Positions 1 to 7,969 are shown, numbered from the stretch's first letter. The stretch: 64,000 nt of DNA from Prolixibacteraceae bacterium (GCA_023229575.1 JALNYZ010000006.1:139188-203187); one strand, 5' to 3'. The notes: a model not told the origin generated them from the sequence alone. Numbers and translations: made by a program.

Positions 1-128
1 TCTCAGACCTCTACTTTTCGCCCATGCGGTAAAAAACAATCTGATACTTCTCACCCTCTATGAACAAGAGTCTACCATGGAACATAGTTTTCTGGAACTC
101 GTTAAATAAAATAGATAACTATTAACAG

Positions 129-2777
129 ATGAAAATTTCAATCCTTCTTTTACTGGTGATACTCTCAGGTTCTATTTTCTTGCAGGCGCAAACTGCAAAA
201 AGGACCAAAGGTCAAAGTAAATACCTTAGTAGCTACGATAATAAAACCCTTGCACCAGGTCAAACACCCGTGCTGCTTCCTTACAACCGCTGGATTGATC
301 CGGCTGGCACACAAATTATCTTTGGGAACAGGGAACTGGAAAATCATGCCTTGGATGTAGCGCTTTCACCAGATGAAAAGTGGTTGGCCATCGAAGGTCG
401 TTACGAAGTTGTGATTGTGGATGCAGCTTCGAAAAAAATTGTCTCAACTTTCCAACTGAGCGAATATTTCAAAAATCAGGTTCAAATGAATTCTTTTTCA
501 GGGATTTGCTGGCGACAAGAAGGTGAATTGGCCCAGCTTTTCTGGGGAGCAGGCGGTAAGGATGGCTCAGGTATGGTTAAAGCAACCTGGGCAAAGGGAA
601 AAATTCAGTATGCCGAATATATCCCAATTGAGAAAGAATCTCCCGCCAAACTATCACTGGTTAACGAGGTTCTCTACCGCAATGAGTCCGGAATTCCCGC
701 GCTTTATATGGTTGCAAATGGCAACAACACAGTGATCAAAATGAATCCTGATACTAAAAAAATCAGTTGGACCACACATGTTGGGGTCGCTCCATTTGGA
801 ATCACCATGGCAAATGGGAAAATTTATGTTACCAACTGGGCAGGAAATCAGCCAGAGGCCAATGATCCGAAGGTGGCGGGGGTTCCATGGGGGAGCGCCA
901 AGGTGAATGACCAGAACGGCGCTACCCGTGAAGGGACTGTCTCTGTTCTGGATCCAACCACCGGTGAGGTAATAAAAACCATCCCGGTAGGTTTGCATCC
1001 AAACGACCTGATTCGTTCATCCAATGAAAAATTTGTCTATGTCTCCAATGCAAACAGCGATCAGGTCAGTGTGATTTCAACGATAAACGATAAGGTTTCC
1101 GAGACAATATCTGTGAGACTCAATGCAGAAGAGAATTCATACTGGGGTGATTCACCCAATGGACTCGCGCTATCGAAAGACAACAAGACACTATATGTTT
1201 GCAATGGACTTGACAATGCCCTGGCAGTAGTTTCCCTGGGACAAAAGTCAGCGGTCAGTTCATCCGAAGCGGAAAGTCAGGTTACCGGATATATTCCAAC
1301 TGGGGCCTACCCGGCTGCCGCAGCAGTTTCAAATGAAAACCTCATTTATGTGGCCAATCTCGAAGCTTCGGGCTCTTCAGTTCCATTTTATACGGAGGGA
1401 TCCAAAAAACCAAAATACAACTCACATAAAGAGATGGCATCCGTATCAGTTATTCCGATTCCTGACAAAAAGGTGCTAAAAAATTATACGGAAAGGGTAG
1501 AGGCTTCTAATTTTCAATTCAGACTGGATCTGACGGCAAAACTCCCCAGAAAAAACAGAGCGCCCGTTCCGGTTCCGGAAAGAGTTGGCGAGCCATCGGT
1601 GATCAAGCACATTCTCTATGTCATCAAAGAGAACAGGACCTATGATCAGGTTTTGGGTGACATGAAAAAGGGAGACGGCGATTCGAGCCTGACCGTGTAC
1701 GGAAGAAAGGTTACTCCGAATTCCCACCAGCTAAGCGATCAGTACCTTTTGTTTGACAATTATTATGCATCGGGGAAATGTTCGGCAGAAGGACATCAGT
1801 GGACAGATGCTTCCATTGTAACAGATTATGTCGAAAAATCTGTTCGGGCCTGGCCCCGCAGCTATCCGCATGTTCAATATGATGCCCTTGTTTACTCCCC
1901 AACCGGTTTTATCTGGGACAACGCTTTGGCGCACGGCAAAAAAGTGCGGATTTACGGGGAAGCCTGCCTATGTGATTTCGGGCCCAATCAAAGCTGGAGT
2001 ACGATCTACCGGGATTTCCTCGACCACAAAAAACTTGAATTCAAGAATAAAACGACCATTCAACCTGTTGAGCCAATTTTAAGTCAGAATTTCCCCTCCT
2101 CCGACAATCATCTGGTCTCTGATGTGCAAAGGGCTGACTTGTTCATCAAGGAGTTGCAGGAATATGAAAAACTAGATGGTGATCAATTACCCGAACTGAT
2201 GGTGATGGCGCTTTCCAATGACCATACCTCCGGAACACGTCCCGGTCTTCCAACCCCCCGTGCCATGGTTGCCGACAATGATCTTGCCCTCGGACAAATT
2301 GTTGAAGCCCTTTCCAAAAGTAAATACTGGAAGAATACGGCAGTATTTGTGACTGAAGATGATTCGCAGGATGGTTGGGACCATGTTTCGGCTTACCGGA
2401 CTATCGGTATGATCATAAGTCCGTATACCAGGAGTGCCAGCACCATTCATACCAATTACAACCAGGTCTCTATGGTAAGGACAATCGAACAGATACTTGG
2501 AATTCCTCCAATGAATGTGATGGATGCCACTGCCATGCCAATGTTCGATTGTTTCTCCACAAAGTCAGACATCACGCCCTACAAGTCCCTTAAAAACGAA
2601 ATACCTTTGGACGAGATGAATCCTGATCTTCGCAGCCTAAAGGGTACTGCCCTTCATTATGCCAAAAGAAGCATGGAGCCTCAGTTTGATGGGATTGATG
2701 ATGGTGATGAAGATCTTTTTAACCGGATCTTGTGGTTTGCGGCCAAAGGGAAAACCCCCTATCCTCGCATGAAATAG
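129..2777 (+). CDS. Secreted YncE-like beta-propeller / phosphoesterase fusion protein
   Basis: An 882-residue exported protein. Residues 1-20 form a signal peptide ending at LQAQ. Residues about 60-420 look like a YVTN/YncE-type propeller, with repeated blades of the kind VSVLDPTTGEVIKTIPVG and VYVSNANSDQVSVIS. From about residue 490 a phosphoesterase (AcpA/phospholipase C-like, alkaline phosphatase superfamily) domain begins: the motif IKENRTYDQVLGD, then YASGKCSAEGHQW and, late, FVTEDDSQDGWDH, which look like metal-site loops. The domain order matches proteins annotated as bifunctional YncE family protein/alkaline phosphatase family protein. Substrate is unknown; a periplasmic or surface phosphatase/phosphodiesterase is inferred. 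The ATG was chosen because it gives a clean signal peptide. The gene stands alone upstream of metK, and a repeat begins a few bases after its TAG stop. Confidence 0.85.
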   Translation: MKISILLLLVILSGSIFLQAQTAKRTKGQSKYLSSYDNKTLAPGQTPVLLPYNRWIDPAGTQIIFGNRELENHALDVALSPDEKWLAIEGRYEVVIVDAASKKIVSTFQLSEYFKNQVQMNSFSGICWRQEGELAQLFWGAGGKDGSGMVKATWAKGKIQYAEYIPIEKESPAKLSLVNEVLYRNESGIPALYMVANGNNTVIKMNPDTKKISWTTHVGVAPFGITMANGKIYVTNWAGNQPEANDPKVAGVPWGSAKVNDQNGATREGTVSVLDPTTGEVIKTIPVGLHPNDLIRSSNEKFVYVSNANSDQVSVISTINDKVSETISVRLNAEENSYWGDSPNGLALSKDNKTLYVCNGLDNALAVVSLGQKSAVSSSEAESQVTGYIPTGAYPAAAAVSNENLIYVANLEASGSSVPFYTEGSKKPKYNSHKEMASVSVIPIPDKKVLKNYTERVEASNFQFRLDLTAKLPRKNRAPVPVPERVGEPSVIKHILYVIKENRTYDQVLGDMKKGDGDSSLTVYGRKVTPNSHQLSDQYLLFDNYYASGKCSAEGHQWTDASIVTDYVEKSVRAWPRSYPHVQYDALVYSPTGFIWDNALAHGKKVRIYGEACLCDFGPNQSWSTIYRDFLDHKKLEFKNKTTIQPVEPILSQNFPSSDNHLVSDVQRADLFIKELQEYEKLDGDQLPELMVMALSNDHTSGTRPGLPTPRAMVADNDLALGQIVEALSKSKYWKNTAVFVTEDDSQDGWDHVSAYRTIGMIISPYTRSASTIHTNYNQVSMVRTIEQILGIPPMNVMDATAMPMFDCFSTKSDITPYKSLKNEIPLDEMNPDLRSLKGTALHYAKRSMEPQFDGIDDGDEDLFNRILWFAAKGKTPYPRMK

Positions 2778-2780
2778 TGA

Positions 2781-2898
2781 ATAAAGTGCCTAAAGTATTT
2801 AAAGTGCCTAAAGTTAAGGACTCTCAATATCTGTTCACATTAGCAAAATAGCGAAGTACTCTAGGCACTTTAGCGCACTTTAGACACTTTAGGCACTT
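2781..2898. repeat. Inverted arms of AAAGTGCCTAAAGT-type repeats, no gene inside
   Basis: The left arm (about 2783-2815) carries AAAGTGCCTAAAGT twice. The right arm (about 2861-2898) carries the complement, ACTTTAGGCACTT, in three variants. About 45 bases separate them. The pair starts a few bases after the preceding stop codon. It has the same architecture as the arms around the S23 genes at 19.3 and 20.6 kb but encloses no ORF. It could also act as a terminator hairpin. Confidence 0.7.
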
Positions 2899-2927
2899 GT
2901 ATATTAAAAGAAATAATTTTACATTTG
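2897..2927 (+). promoter_or_regulatory. Bacteroidota-type promoter of metK
   Basis: TTG at 2897-2899 is followed after 20 bases by TACATTTG at 2920-2927. This matches the Bacteroidota consensus TTG-N19..21-TAnnTTTG. The predicted transcript start (about 2930-2934) falls at the first stem of the riboswitch. The -33 element lies in the end of the preceding repeat arm. Confidence 0.65.
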
Positions 2928-2929
2928 TG

Positions 2930-2985
2930 CTGTGGACGGATTTGATTGATTGCAACCACGGAAAAAAATGCTAAAACAAAGTGTG
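2930..2985 (+). promoter_or_regulatory. Probable SAM-II riboswitch in the metK leader
   Basis: Six bases, CTGTGG (2930-2935), can pair with CCACGG (2956-2961), enclosing a loop with GATTTGATTGATTGCAA. The 3' tail AAAAAAATGCTAAAAC follows. A short P1 stem, a long loop ending in UUGCA and an A-rich tail containing GCUAAA are the SAM-II layout as I recall it, and metK (SAM synthase) is a logical target. Farther down, TCAATCA (2998-3004) and ATCCGTC (3025-3031) are complementary to TGATTGA (2943-2949) and GACGGAT (2935-2941), so the aptamer loop could enter an alternative structure. Assignment is by pattern recognition, not by covariance model. Confidence 0.6.
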
Positions 2986-3063
2986 TTAAATTCCCCTTCA
3001 ATCATCCATCCCACTAAGTTTTACATCCGTCGCCTTAAAAAAGTGACTTAATAATTTTAAACT

Positions 3064-4320
3064 ATGGGATATCTATTTACTTCAGAATCAGTATCGGAAG
3101 GTCATCCTGACAAAGTTGCCGATCAGATTTCAGATGCGGTATTGGATGCATTCCTTGCATACGATCCTAAATCAAAAGTGGCCTGCGAAACGATGGTCAC
3201 GACCGGACAAGTGATTCTGGCCGGCGAAATCAAATCAGAAACCTACGTGGATGTCCGCGAAGTGGCCAGAAAGGTCATCAACAAAATCGGCTATACAAAA
3301 GCGGAGTACCAGTTCGACGGCGACTCTTGCGGCGTTTTAACCGCACTCCACGAGCAATCTCCCGACATCAACCGTGGCGTAGAACGTAGCGAGCTGGAGA
3401 ACCAGGGAGCCGGCGATCAGGGAATGATGTTCGGCTACGCTTGCAGTGAGACCGATAACTTTATGCCACTACCGCTGGAACTTGCCCATGCGTTGCTCAA
3501 AGAGCTGGCAAAAATCCGCAAAGCCGGCAATGTAATGAAATACCTACGCCCGGACGCAAAATCGCAGGTAACCATCGAATACGATGACAATAACCAGGCC
3601 ATAAAAGTTCACACCATCGTGATCTCAACCCAACACGACGATTTCGATGAAGATGATGTCAGAATGCTTGCCAAAATCAAGGATGACGTTCAAAACATCC
3701 TGATCCCAGCGACCAAAGCTGCGCTTCCTGTTCGTTTGCAAAAACTCTTCGAACCAGGCTATATTTTGCACGTCAATCCTACCGGGAAGTTCGTTATCGG
3801 CGGACCGCACGGCGACAGCGGACTTACGGGGCGTAAAATTATAGTTGACACATACGGAGGACGTGGTGCCCACGGAGGCGGTGCATTCTCGGGCAAAGAT
3901 CCATCAAAAGTCGACCGTTCTGCCGCTTATGCAGCCCGCCACATCGCTAAAAATATAGTTGCGGCTGGTGTCGCAGGGGAAATTCTGGTCCAACTTGCCT
4001 ATGCCATTGGCGTTGCGCAGCCAGTCAATATCTATGTAAATACCTATGGCTCTGCCAAGGTAAACCTACACGACAACGAAATAGCCGACAAAATCTCGGC
4101 CCTGTTCGACCTTCGCCCCTATGCCATAGAGCAGCGTTTGAAACTCCGTAATCCGATTTATGAAGATAGTGCATCGTATGGTCACATGGGGCGTACCCCT
4201 CGCATGGTAACCAAAAAATTCGAATCGGCCTATTTCGGCAATATCGAAAAAGAGGTTGAGTTGTTTACCTGGGAAAAACTCGATTACGTCGAAAAGATCA
4301 AATCCACATTCGGAATATAA
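3064..4320 (+). CDS. metK: S-adenosylmethionine synthase
   Basis: Makes S-adenosylmethionine from methionine and ATP in the cytoplasm. At 418 residues it is slightly longer than the roughly 385-residue E. coli enzyme, as is common in Bacteroidota. Visible signatures are GHPDKVADQISDA at residues 13-25, the GAGDQGMMFGY loop at about 115-125 and the GGGAFSGKDPSKVDRSAAY phosphate-binding segment near residues 270-290. The start ATG sits behind a leader of about 130 bases holding a candidate SAM-II riboswitch, so feedback control by its own product is likely. A hairpin terminator follows the stop. Confidence 0.97.
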   Translation: MGYLFTSESVSEGHPDKVADQISDAVLDAFLAYDPKSKVACETMVTTGQVILAGEIKSETYVDVREVARKVINKIGYTKAEYQFDGDSCGVLTALHEQSPDINRGVERSELENQGAGDQGMMFGYACSETDNFMPLPLELAHALLKELAKIRKAGNVMKYLRPDAKSQVTIEYDDNNQAIKVHTIVISTQHDDFDEDDVRMLAKIKDDVQNILIPATKAALPVRLQKLFEPGYILHVNPTGKFVIGGPHGDSGLTGRKIIVDTYGGRGAHGGGAFSGKDPSKVDRSAAYAARHIAKNIVAAGVAGEILVQLAYAIGVAQPVNIYVNTYGSAKVNLHDNEIADKISALFDLRPYAIEQRLKLRNPIYEDSASYGHMGRTPRMVTKKFESAYFGNIEKEVELFTWEKLDYVEKIKSTFGI

Positions 4321-4341
4321 GAGATTGATTATCTATTTAAA

Positions 4342-4385
4342 AGAGGTCCCGCCGCATTGGTTTGCAGCGGGACTTTTCTTTTTGA
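4342..4385 (+). terminator. Rho-independent terminator of metK
   Basis: GTCCCGCCGCA pairs with TGCAGCGGGAC across a short loop (4346-4373) and is followed by TTTTCTTTTT. Confidence 0.8.
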
Positions 4386-4447
4386 TCCCTTCTTTTTCTC
4401 CTTTTTTTGCCGTAACTTATGGTATTAAACTATCTGTTCAAGATAGA

Positions 4448-4472
4448 TTGAGGTCACAAATTGTGACCTCAA
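4448..4472. repeat. 25-bp perfect palindrome upstream of the ORF6N gene
   Basis: TTGAGGTCACAA, a central A, then TTGTGACCTCAA. It lies about 50 bases before the ORF6N start codon, just after a small hairpin (CTATCT/AGATAG, 4430-4446). Read as codons it gives LRSQIVTSN followed by KKG and a stop, closely resembling the LISQIVISN segment of the ORF6N protein. It may be an operator, a remnant of another ORF6N gene, or a coding palindromic element. Confidence 0.85.
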
Positions 4473-4521
4473 ACAAAAAGGGATAATAAAAAATACCAAA
4501 TCCAATTTAGACATCTAAAAA

Positions 4522-5025
4522 ATGGAACTGCAATTGATTCAAGACAAGATTCATGAGTTCAGAGGGCAAAGAGTGATGATGGATTACGACCTGGCTGAAA
4601 TGTATGGAGTAGATACTAGAAGTTTAAAACAGGCGGTTAAAAGAAATGAAAGCCGCTTCCCTCCGGATTTCATGTTTGAATTAACCCGTGCTGAATGGGA
4701 CGGTTTGATATCACAAATTGTGATATCAAACCGTGGAGGTAACAGGTTCCTTCCCTATGCATTTACGGAACAAGGTGTTGCAATGCTCTCTAGTGTCCTG
4801 CGTAGCGAAAAAGCCATTGAAATCAACATCCAGATCATCAGGGCTTTTATACTCATCCGTCAAAACACATTGCTATTTGCAGAGATCAATCAAAAATTGG
4901 AAAATTTTATGATTGATACCAACCTTCAGTTTAATGAAATCTACCAGGCTTTGCAGGAATTGGCCATTAAAAAGGCAACTCCACGAAAAGCAGTTGGTTT
5001 CCTGGCCATAGGAAAAGAGGCTTGA
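4522..5025 (+). CDS. ORF6N domain-containing DNA-binding protein
   Basis: A 167-residue protein covering an ORF6N domain (related to KilA-N/Ant phage domains) at about residues 4-100. Signatures are IHEFRGQRVMMDYDLAEMYG, the ALKQAV-type helix (here SLKQAVKRN), RFPPDFMFEL and YAFTEQGVAMLSSVL. The last 50 residues are helical. Family members are phage or mobile-element regulators often found singly in Bacteroidota chromosomes; the target is unknown. Codons for GLISQIVISNR form a perfect 35-base palindrome (4700-4734) that resembles the palindrome upstream of the gene, which suggests autoregulation or a selfish palindromic element. No other phage genes are nearby, so this is a solitary accessory gene. 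Confidence 0.85.
   Translation: MELQLIQDKIHEFRGQRVMMDYDLAEMYGVDTRSLKQAVKRNESRFPPDFMFELTRAEWDGLISQIVISNRGGNRFLPYAFTEQGVAMLSSVLRSEKAIEINIQIIRAFILIRQNTLLFAEINQKLENFMIDTNLQFNEIYQALQELAIKKATPRKAVGFLAIGKEA
4700..4734. repeat. 35-bp perfect palindrome inside the ORF6N coding sequence
   Basis: The half-site ACGGTTTGATATCACAA is mirrored exactly around a central A at 4717. The core TCACAAATTGTGA is identical to the upstream palindrome at 4448-4472. The flanking bases differ (TA/TA here, GG/CC there) but remain complementary in both copies. Confidence 0.9.
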
Positions 5026-5038
5026 ACCTAGGACATTC

Positions 5039-5110
5039 CCCCTTCGACTTCGCTCAGGGACCGGTGACTTTTCAACCATTTTAAACATCATAAACATTTC
5101 AAACAATTTC
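5039..5110. repeat. Dispersed CTTCGAC...CTCAGGGACCGG repeat plus AAACATTTC units
   Basis: CCCTTCGACTTCGCTCAGGG is followed by ACCGGTG and a degenerate run of AAACAT-type units (5083-5108) ending at the comF start. The same two repeat types occur next to each other at 63.78-64.0 kb. Confidence 0.65.
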
Positions 5111-5111
5111 T

Positions 5112-5792
5112 ATGCTCCTCGACGATCTCCTCTCCCTCTTCTACCCCAACCTCTGTGCAGGCTGCCATATAGCACTGATGCGGGGTGAAGGGATCCTTTG
5201 TCTTGGCTGTCTGGCCGACCTTCCCAAAACCGGATTCGAAAAAATAGAAGATAATCAGGTCGCCAGACTATTTTGGGGCAGGGCAAATATAAAAATGGCT
5301 ACCTCATTTTGTACGTTCGACAAAGGTGGGATCATGCAACATCTCATGCATCAATTAAAATATCAGGGCAGGAAAGATATTGGAGAAAAACTTGGGTTTT
5401 TGATGGGAACCGATCTGGCCAATTCGCCACCCTTCCACGGAATTGAATTGATCCTGCCTGTCCCACTTCATCCCAAACGCCAACACAAAAGAGGGTACAA
5501 TCAAAGCGCGGTAGTAGGAAAAGGAGTTGCCGATGCCATGGGGGTTCCTTTCATCGAAAATGTACTGGTTCGCAACCGCTATTCCAATACCCAAACCAAC
5601 AAGGGAAGATTTGAACGATGGGAAAATGTTAAGGAGCTTTTTGGGGTCAGAAATCCTGAAATACTGGAGGGCAAACATATTCTTTTGGTCGACGATGTTG
5701 TCACGACCGGTTCAACGCTGGAAGCCTGTGCGCAAGTTCTATTGAAAATACCAGGTACCAAAGTCAGTATCGCGACTCTAGCATGCGCGTAA
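5112..5792 (+). CDS. ComF family protein (phosphoribosyltransferase-like)
   Basis: A 226-residue homologue of ComF/GntX-type proteins, which are linked to DNA uptake and to handling of imported DNA, though the reaction is not established. The N-terminus has a four-cysteine zinc-finger-like segment (CAGCH at about 17 and CLGCL at about 36). The C-terminal half is a type I phosphoribosyltransferase fold with the PRPP-binding motif ILLVDDVVTTGSTLEAC near residues 192-208. PVPLHPKRQHKRGYNQS at about 115-132 is the usual family motif. It is read alone; repeats lie on both sides. The start ATG agrees with the family length. Confidence 0.88.
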   Translation: MLLDDLLSLFYPNLCAGCHIALMRGEGILCLGCLADLPKTGFEKIEDNQVARLFWGRANIKMATSFCTFDKGGIMQHLMHQLKYQGRKDIGEKLGFLMGTDLANSPPFHGIELILPVPLHPKRQHKRGYNQSAVVGKGVADAMGVPFIENVLVRNRYSNTQTNKGRFERWENVKELFGVRNPEILEGKHILLVDDVVTTGSTLEACAQVLLKIPGTKVSIATLACA

Positions 5793-5795
5793 GAA

Positions 5796-5880
5796 TAACA
5801 CAGAGAGACATAGAGAAAGCCAGTAAAATAAACAGATCACAGAGAAGTGACGATTGACAGAAAGATCACAAGGACAAAAT
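5796..5880. repeat. Degenerate ACACAGAGAGACA-type repeat
   Basis: Imperfect copies of AACACAGAGAGACA and related runs directly follow the comF stop codon. A complementary piece, CCTCTGTGTCCC (about 6025-6036), forms the last codons of the convergent ubiX gene. The two could be remnants of an arm pair. Weak evidence. Confidence 0.4.
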
Positions 5881-5924
5881 CATAATTCAAAAAATAGCCA
5901 TCCATCTGTAGTTGAATACATTAA

Positions 5925-6004
5925 AGATCATATAAATCTTATTTCCTTATCAATCTTAGTAGAACTCACGATCCCACTTGAAACCCCAATCTTATTATCT
6001 TATT
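5925..6004. repeat. Single half-unit of the 80-bp CTTAGTAG repeat family
   Basis: The segment contains ATATAAATCTTATTTCC, AATCTTAGTAGAA and AACCCCAATCTTATTATCTT in the same order and spacing as the left half at 14203-14286. Here it is a solitary half between the convergent comF and ubiX genes. Confidence 0.65.
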
Positions 6005-6013
6005 AATTACTAA

Positions 6014-6601
6014 TTATTCTGCGAACCTCTGTGTCCCAAAATCTCCCCATTGGAACCCTGTATTCTCAATCCCAGCCAAATCCAAAACCCTGTTAACCAC
6101 TGTATCCACCAATTCGTCGATGTTAGCAGGTAAACTGTAGAAAGAGGGCGTAGCGGGCATTACAATAGCCCCGGCTTCGGTAAGGGTCACCATATTGCGT
6201 AGGTGAATCAAATTATAAGGTGCCTCTCGCGGTACTACAATCAATCGTCCACGCTCCTTCAGGATCACATCAGCAGCCCTGGTGATCAGATCATCGGAGA
6301 CCCCCGTTGCAATCCTGCCCAAAGTACCCGTCGAACAGGGGATAATCACCATCGTATCATAACCGGCCGACCCTGAAGCAAAAGGGGCATAGAAATCATG
6401 CGAATCAAAGACATTAAAGGGCATGCTATTCACATCAAAACGCTCCTTCAACTCATATTCCCAAATATCCATGGCATTCTTGGAGAAGACTAAAGAACAA
6501 TTTTCGATTGGGGTCGAAGACGATTTCAGCTTCTCCAAAAATCTTTTGGCATAAATTGAACCACTGGCCCCCGTAACGGCAACAACAATTTTCCTTCCCA
6601 T
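6014..6601 (-). CDS. ubiX: UbiX family flavin prenyltransferase
   Basis: Prenylates reduced FMN with a dimethylallyl donor to make prenylated FMN, the cofactor of UbiD-type decarboxylases. At 195 residues it has family length. Signatures are VAVTGASGSIYAKRFLE near the N-terminus (flavin site), PCSTGTLGRIATGVSDDLI in the middle, and the RLIVVPREAPYNLIHLRNM and PATPSFYSLP segments. Because the window also encodes MqnC, the likely client is a UbiD-like decarboxylase of the futalosine menaquinone route, but no ubiD-like gene is here. It lies 11 bases downstream of the DUF5618-like gene, so the two are probably co-transcribed. The final codons overlap a repeat-like ACACAGAGG sequence. Confidence 0.93.
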   Translation of the reverse strand: MGRKIVVAVTGASGSIYAKRFLEKLKSSSTPIENCSLVFSKNAMDIWEYELKERFDVNSMPFNVFDSHDFYAPFASGSAGYDTMVIIPCSTGTLGRIATGVSDDLITRAADVILKERGRLIVVPREAPYNLIHLRNMVTLTEAGAIVMPATPSFYSLPANIDELVDTVVNRVLDLAGIENTGFQWGDFGTQRFAE

Positions 6602-6612
6602 GTATCCATTAT

Positions 6613-7020
6613 TTAAGCCGCCGGTTTAATTTTATCTATAATCAAATAAGCTGATTTAAAACCTGAACTAATCGTATCAACCGAAACATTCCCGTCATAA
6701 TAACCATCCAAATGCAAGGTCATGTAAGCGTTGTTCAGGTATTGCATTAATTTTCGGTCAATTTTCGAAATATTTTCACGATAATATTCTATAGACTTTC
6801 GACCCTTTTGCCTTTTCACCTCCTTCAGCAACAAATAACAATCAAGGGCCTTAAGAACTGCGCAATATGCAATCCCGCAAGCTGTTTTTACATATTTATC
6901 ATCTTTGTACAGATCATCTTCCTTCCCGGCTTTTATTAAAGTCTCTTTGGCATTATCCATATAACGAATAGCCTCAACGTAATATTCGCCTCTTATCTTA
7001 TCCTGATCTGTAGTACCCAT
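6613..7020 (-). CDS. DUF5618-like small helical protein
   Basis: A 135-residue, mostly helical, soluble protein without a signal peptide or membrane segment. It resembles the DUF5618 family of Bacteroidota, which has no established function. Visible features are a helix around EAIRYMDNAKETLIKAG, a lysine-rich KEVKRQKGRK stretch in the middle and LNNAYMTLHLDGYYDG near the end. The fold could be a HEPN-like helical bundle, but I cannot show the catalytic RxxxxH motif. It sits 11 bases ahead of ubiX on the same strand; this arrangement may only reflect a shared promoter (TAACTTTG at 7036-7043). Confidence 0.7.
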   Translation of the reverse strand: MGTTDQDKIRGEYYVEAIRYMDNAKETLIKAGKEDDLYKDDKYVKTACGIAYCAVLKALDCYLLLKEVKRQKGRKSIEYYRENISKIDRKLMQYLNNAYMTLHLDGYYDGNVSVDTISSGFKSAYLIIDKIKPAA

Positions 7021-7035
7021 AAAGCTAAATTTTTA

Positions 7036-7043
7036 CAAAGTTA
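7036..7043 (-). promoter_or_regulatory. -7 element TAACTTTG for the DUF5618-ubiX pair
   Basis: Read on the minus strand, TAACTTTG lies 16 bases before the start codon. It fits TAnnTTTG. No clear -33 TTG at the right spacing was found. Confidence 0.45.
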
Positions 7044-7150
7044 CAATTTTAAAATAGATGTGTACAGCTCCAATTATGTTTTAAGGGATCAGAATCCCTC
7101 TCTTTCAAAAGCTGAACAAACAATAACTAAGATACCAAAAAAAAATTACG

Positions 7151-7225
7151 GTACAGACGTTGCATGCAACGTCTCCTCCACGGCCTGCGCACATCCTCAT
7201 AAAGACGTTCATGCAACGTCTCTAC
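7151..7225. repeat. Two REP-like palindromes
   Basis: GACGTTGCATGCAACGTC (7155-7172) and a one-base-shorter AGACGTTCATGCAACGTCT (7203-7222) lie head to tail in front of the transposase pseudogene. Both belong to the family at 7857, 9108, 42208 and 46931. Confidence 0.85.
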
Positions 7226-7311
7226 TAACCTAACCCCTTAATCATGATTTTCTAAAATCAATGCCCCAAAAATTCGCTTTTCATCTCAAAATGCGGTAAA
7301 TTGAATAAACA

Positions 7312-7820
7312 ATGTCAGAAAAATTCAAAGATATTTACCGCATTCCGTCTGCACGGGCAACATGGTGGGATTACAGCCACAAAGGCCTGTATTTCGTAAC
7401 GATTTGCACCTACCGAATGGACCGTTGTCTAGGTCACATTAGGAACAAGGAAATGCATTTATCCGATATCGGAAAAATTGCCGAAATATTTTGGACTGAG
7501 ATTCCTGAACATTTTCCATTCGTCAAATTGCATGCATGGACCATCATGCCAAACCATGTGCATGGCATCATTGAAATTTTGGCGGATGAACGTGCAGAAA
7601 TATGGCAGCCATTTCCCCTCCCAAAGGGTCGTTGGGTTCTATCATCAGATCATACAAATGCACCGTTTCAAAACAAGCGCATATATCCCATCCACAATTT
7701 GAATGGCATGAGCGCTTCTACGATAGTATCATCAAGGATATTCCATCCTATCAACGTATCGAAGCCTATATCCGAAATAATGTACGCAATTGGGAGGATG
7801 ATATTCTAATTGGGGAATAA
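7312..7820 (+). pseudogene. REP-associated tyrosine transposase (RAYT/TnpA-REP), frameshifted
   Basis: The first frame (7312 to about 7610) reads an IS200/IS605-like Y1 transposase N-terminus: YRIPSARATWWDYSHKGLYF, the HUH metal motif in PNHVHGI and the usual THTIMPNH-like strand (here WTIMPNHVHG). The conserved C-terminal part (SLGSIIRSYK, then WHERFYDSIIKD and YIRNNVRNW) continues in another frame ending at 7820. A frameshift near 7595-7620 therefore breaks the gene. Related palindromes sit on both sides (7151-7225 and 7857-7884), as expected for a RAYT and its REP substrates. If the frameshift is real, the local copies can no longer be mobilised by this gene. Confidence 0.85.
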
Positions 7821-7856
7821 TTTGCCTGATTCGCACTCAATCATCGCGCCTCCCCG

Positions 7857-7884
7857 GTAGAGACGTTGCATGCAACGTCTCTAC
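7857..7884. repeat. REP-like palindrome downstream of the RAYT pseudogene
   Basis: A perfect 28-base palindrome: GTAGAGACGTTGC and its complement GCAACGTCTCTAC around an AT centre. It begins a direct repeat of about 98 bases (7859-7956) that recurs at 9108-9205. Confidence 0.9.
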
Positions 7885-7913
7885 CGCCTCGCCCCTCAAG
7901 CCACAGGGCAAAA

Positions 7914-7937
7914 AAAACCTCCCCGAAGGGAGGTTTT
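7914..7937 (-). terminator. Minus-strand rho-independent terminator (copy 1)
   Basis: On the minus strand AAAACCTCCC-TTCG-GGGAGGTTTT is followed by T residues. It is identical to the terminator at 9163-9186 and ends the decayed paralogue. Confidence 0.85.
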
Positions 7938-7969
7938 AAATAGAAAACTATCGATTTGATAAATGTCAA

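Noticed and set aside
4256..4486. 76-codon frame overlapping the end of metK
   Set aside because: Most of it is out-of-frame metK and terminator sequence. Only its last 13 codons (around LRSQIVTSN) are of interest, and these are treated as a palindrome or remnant.
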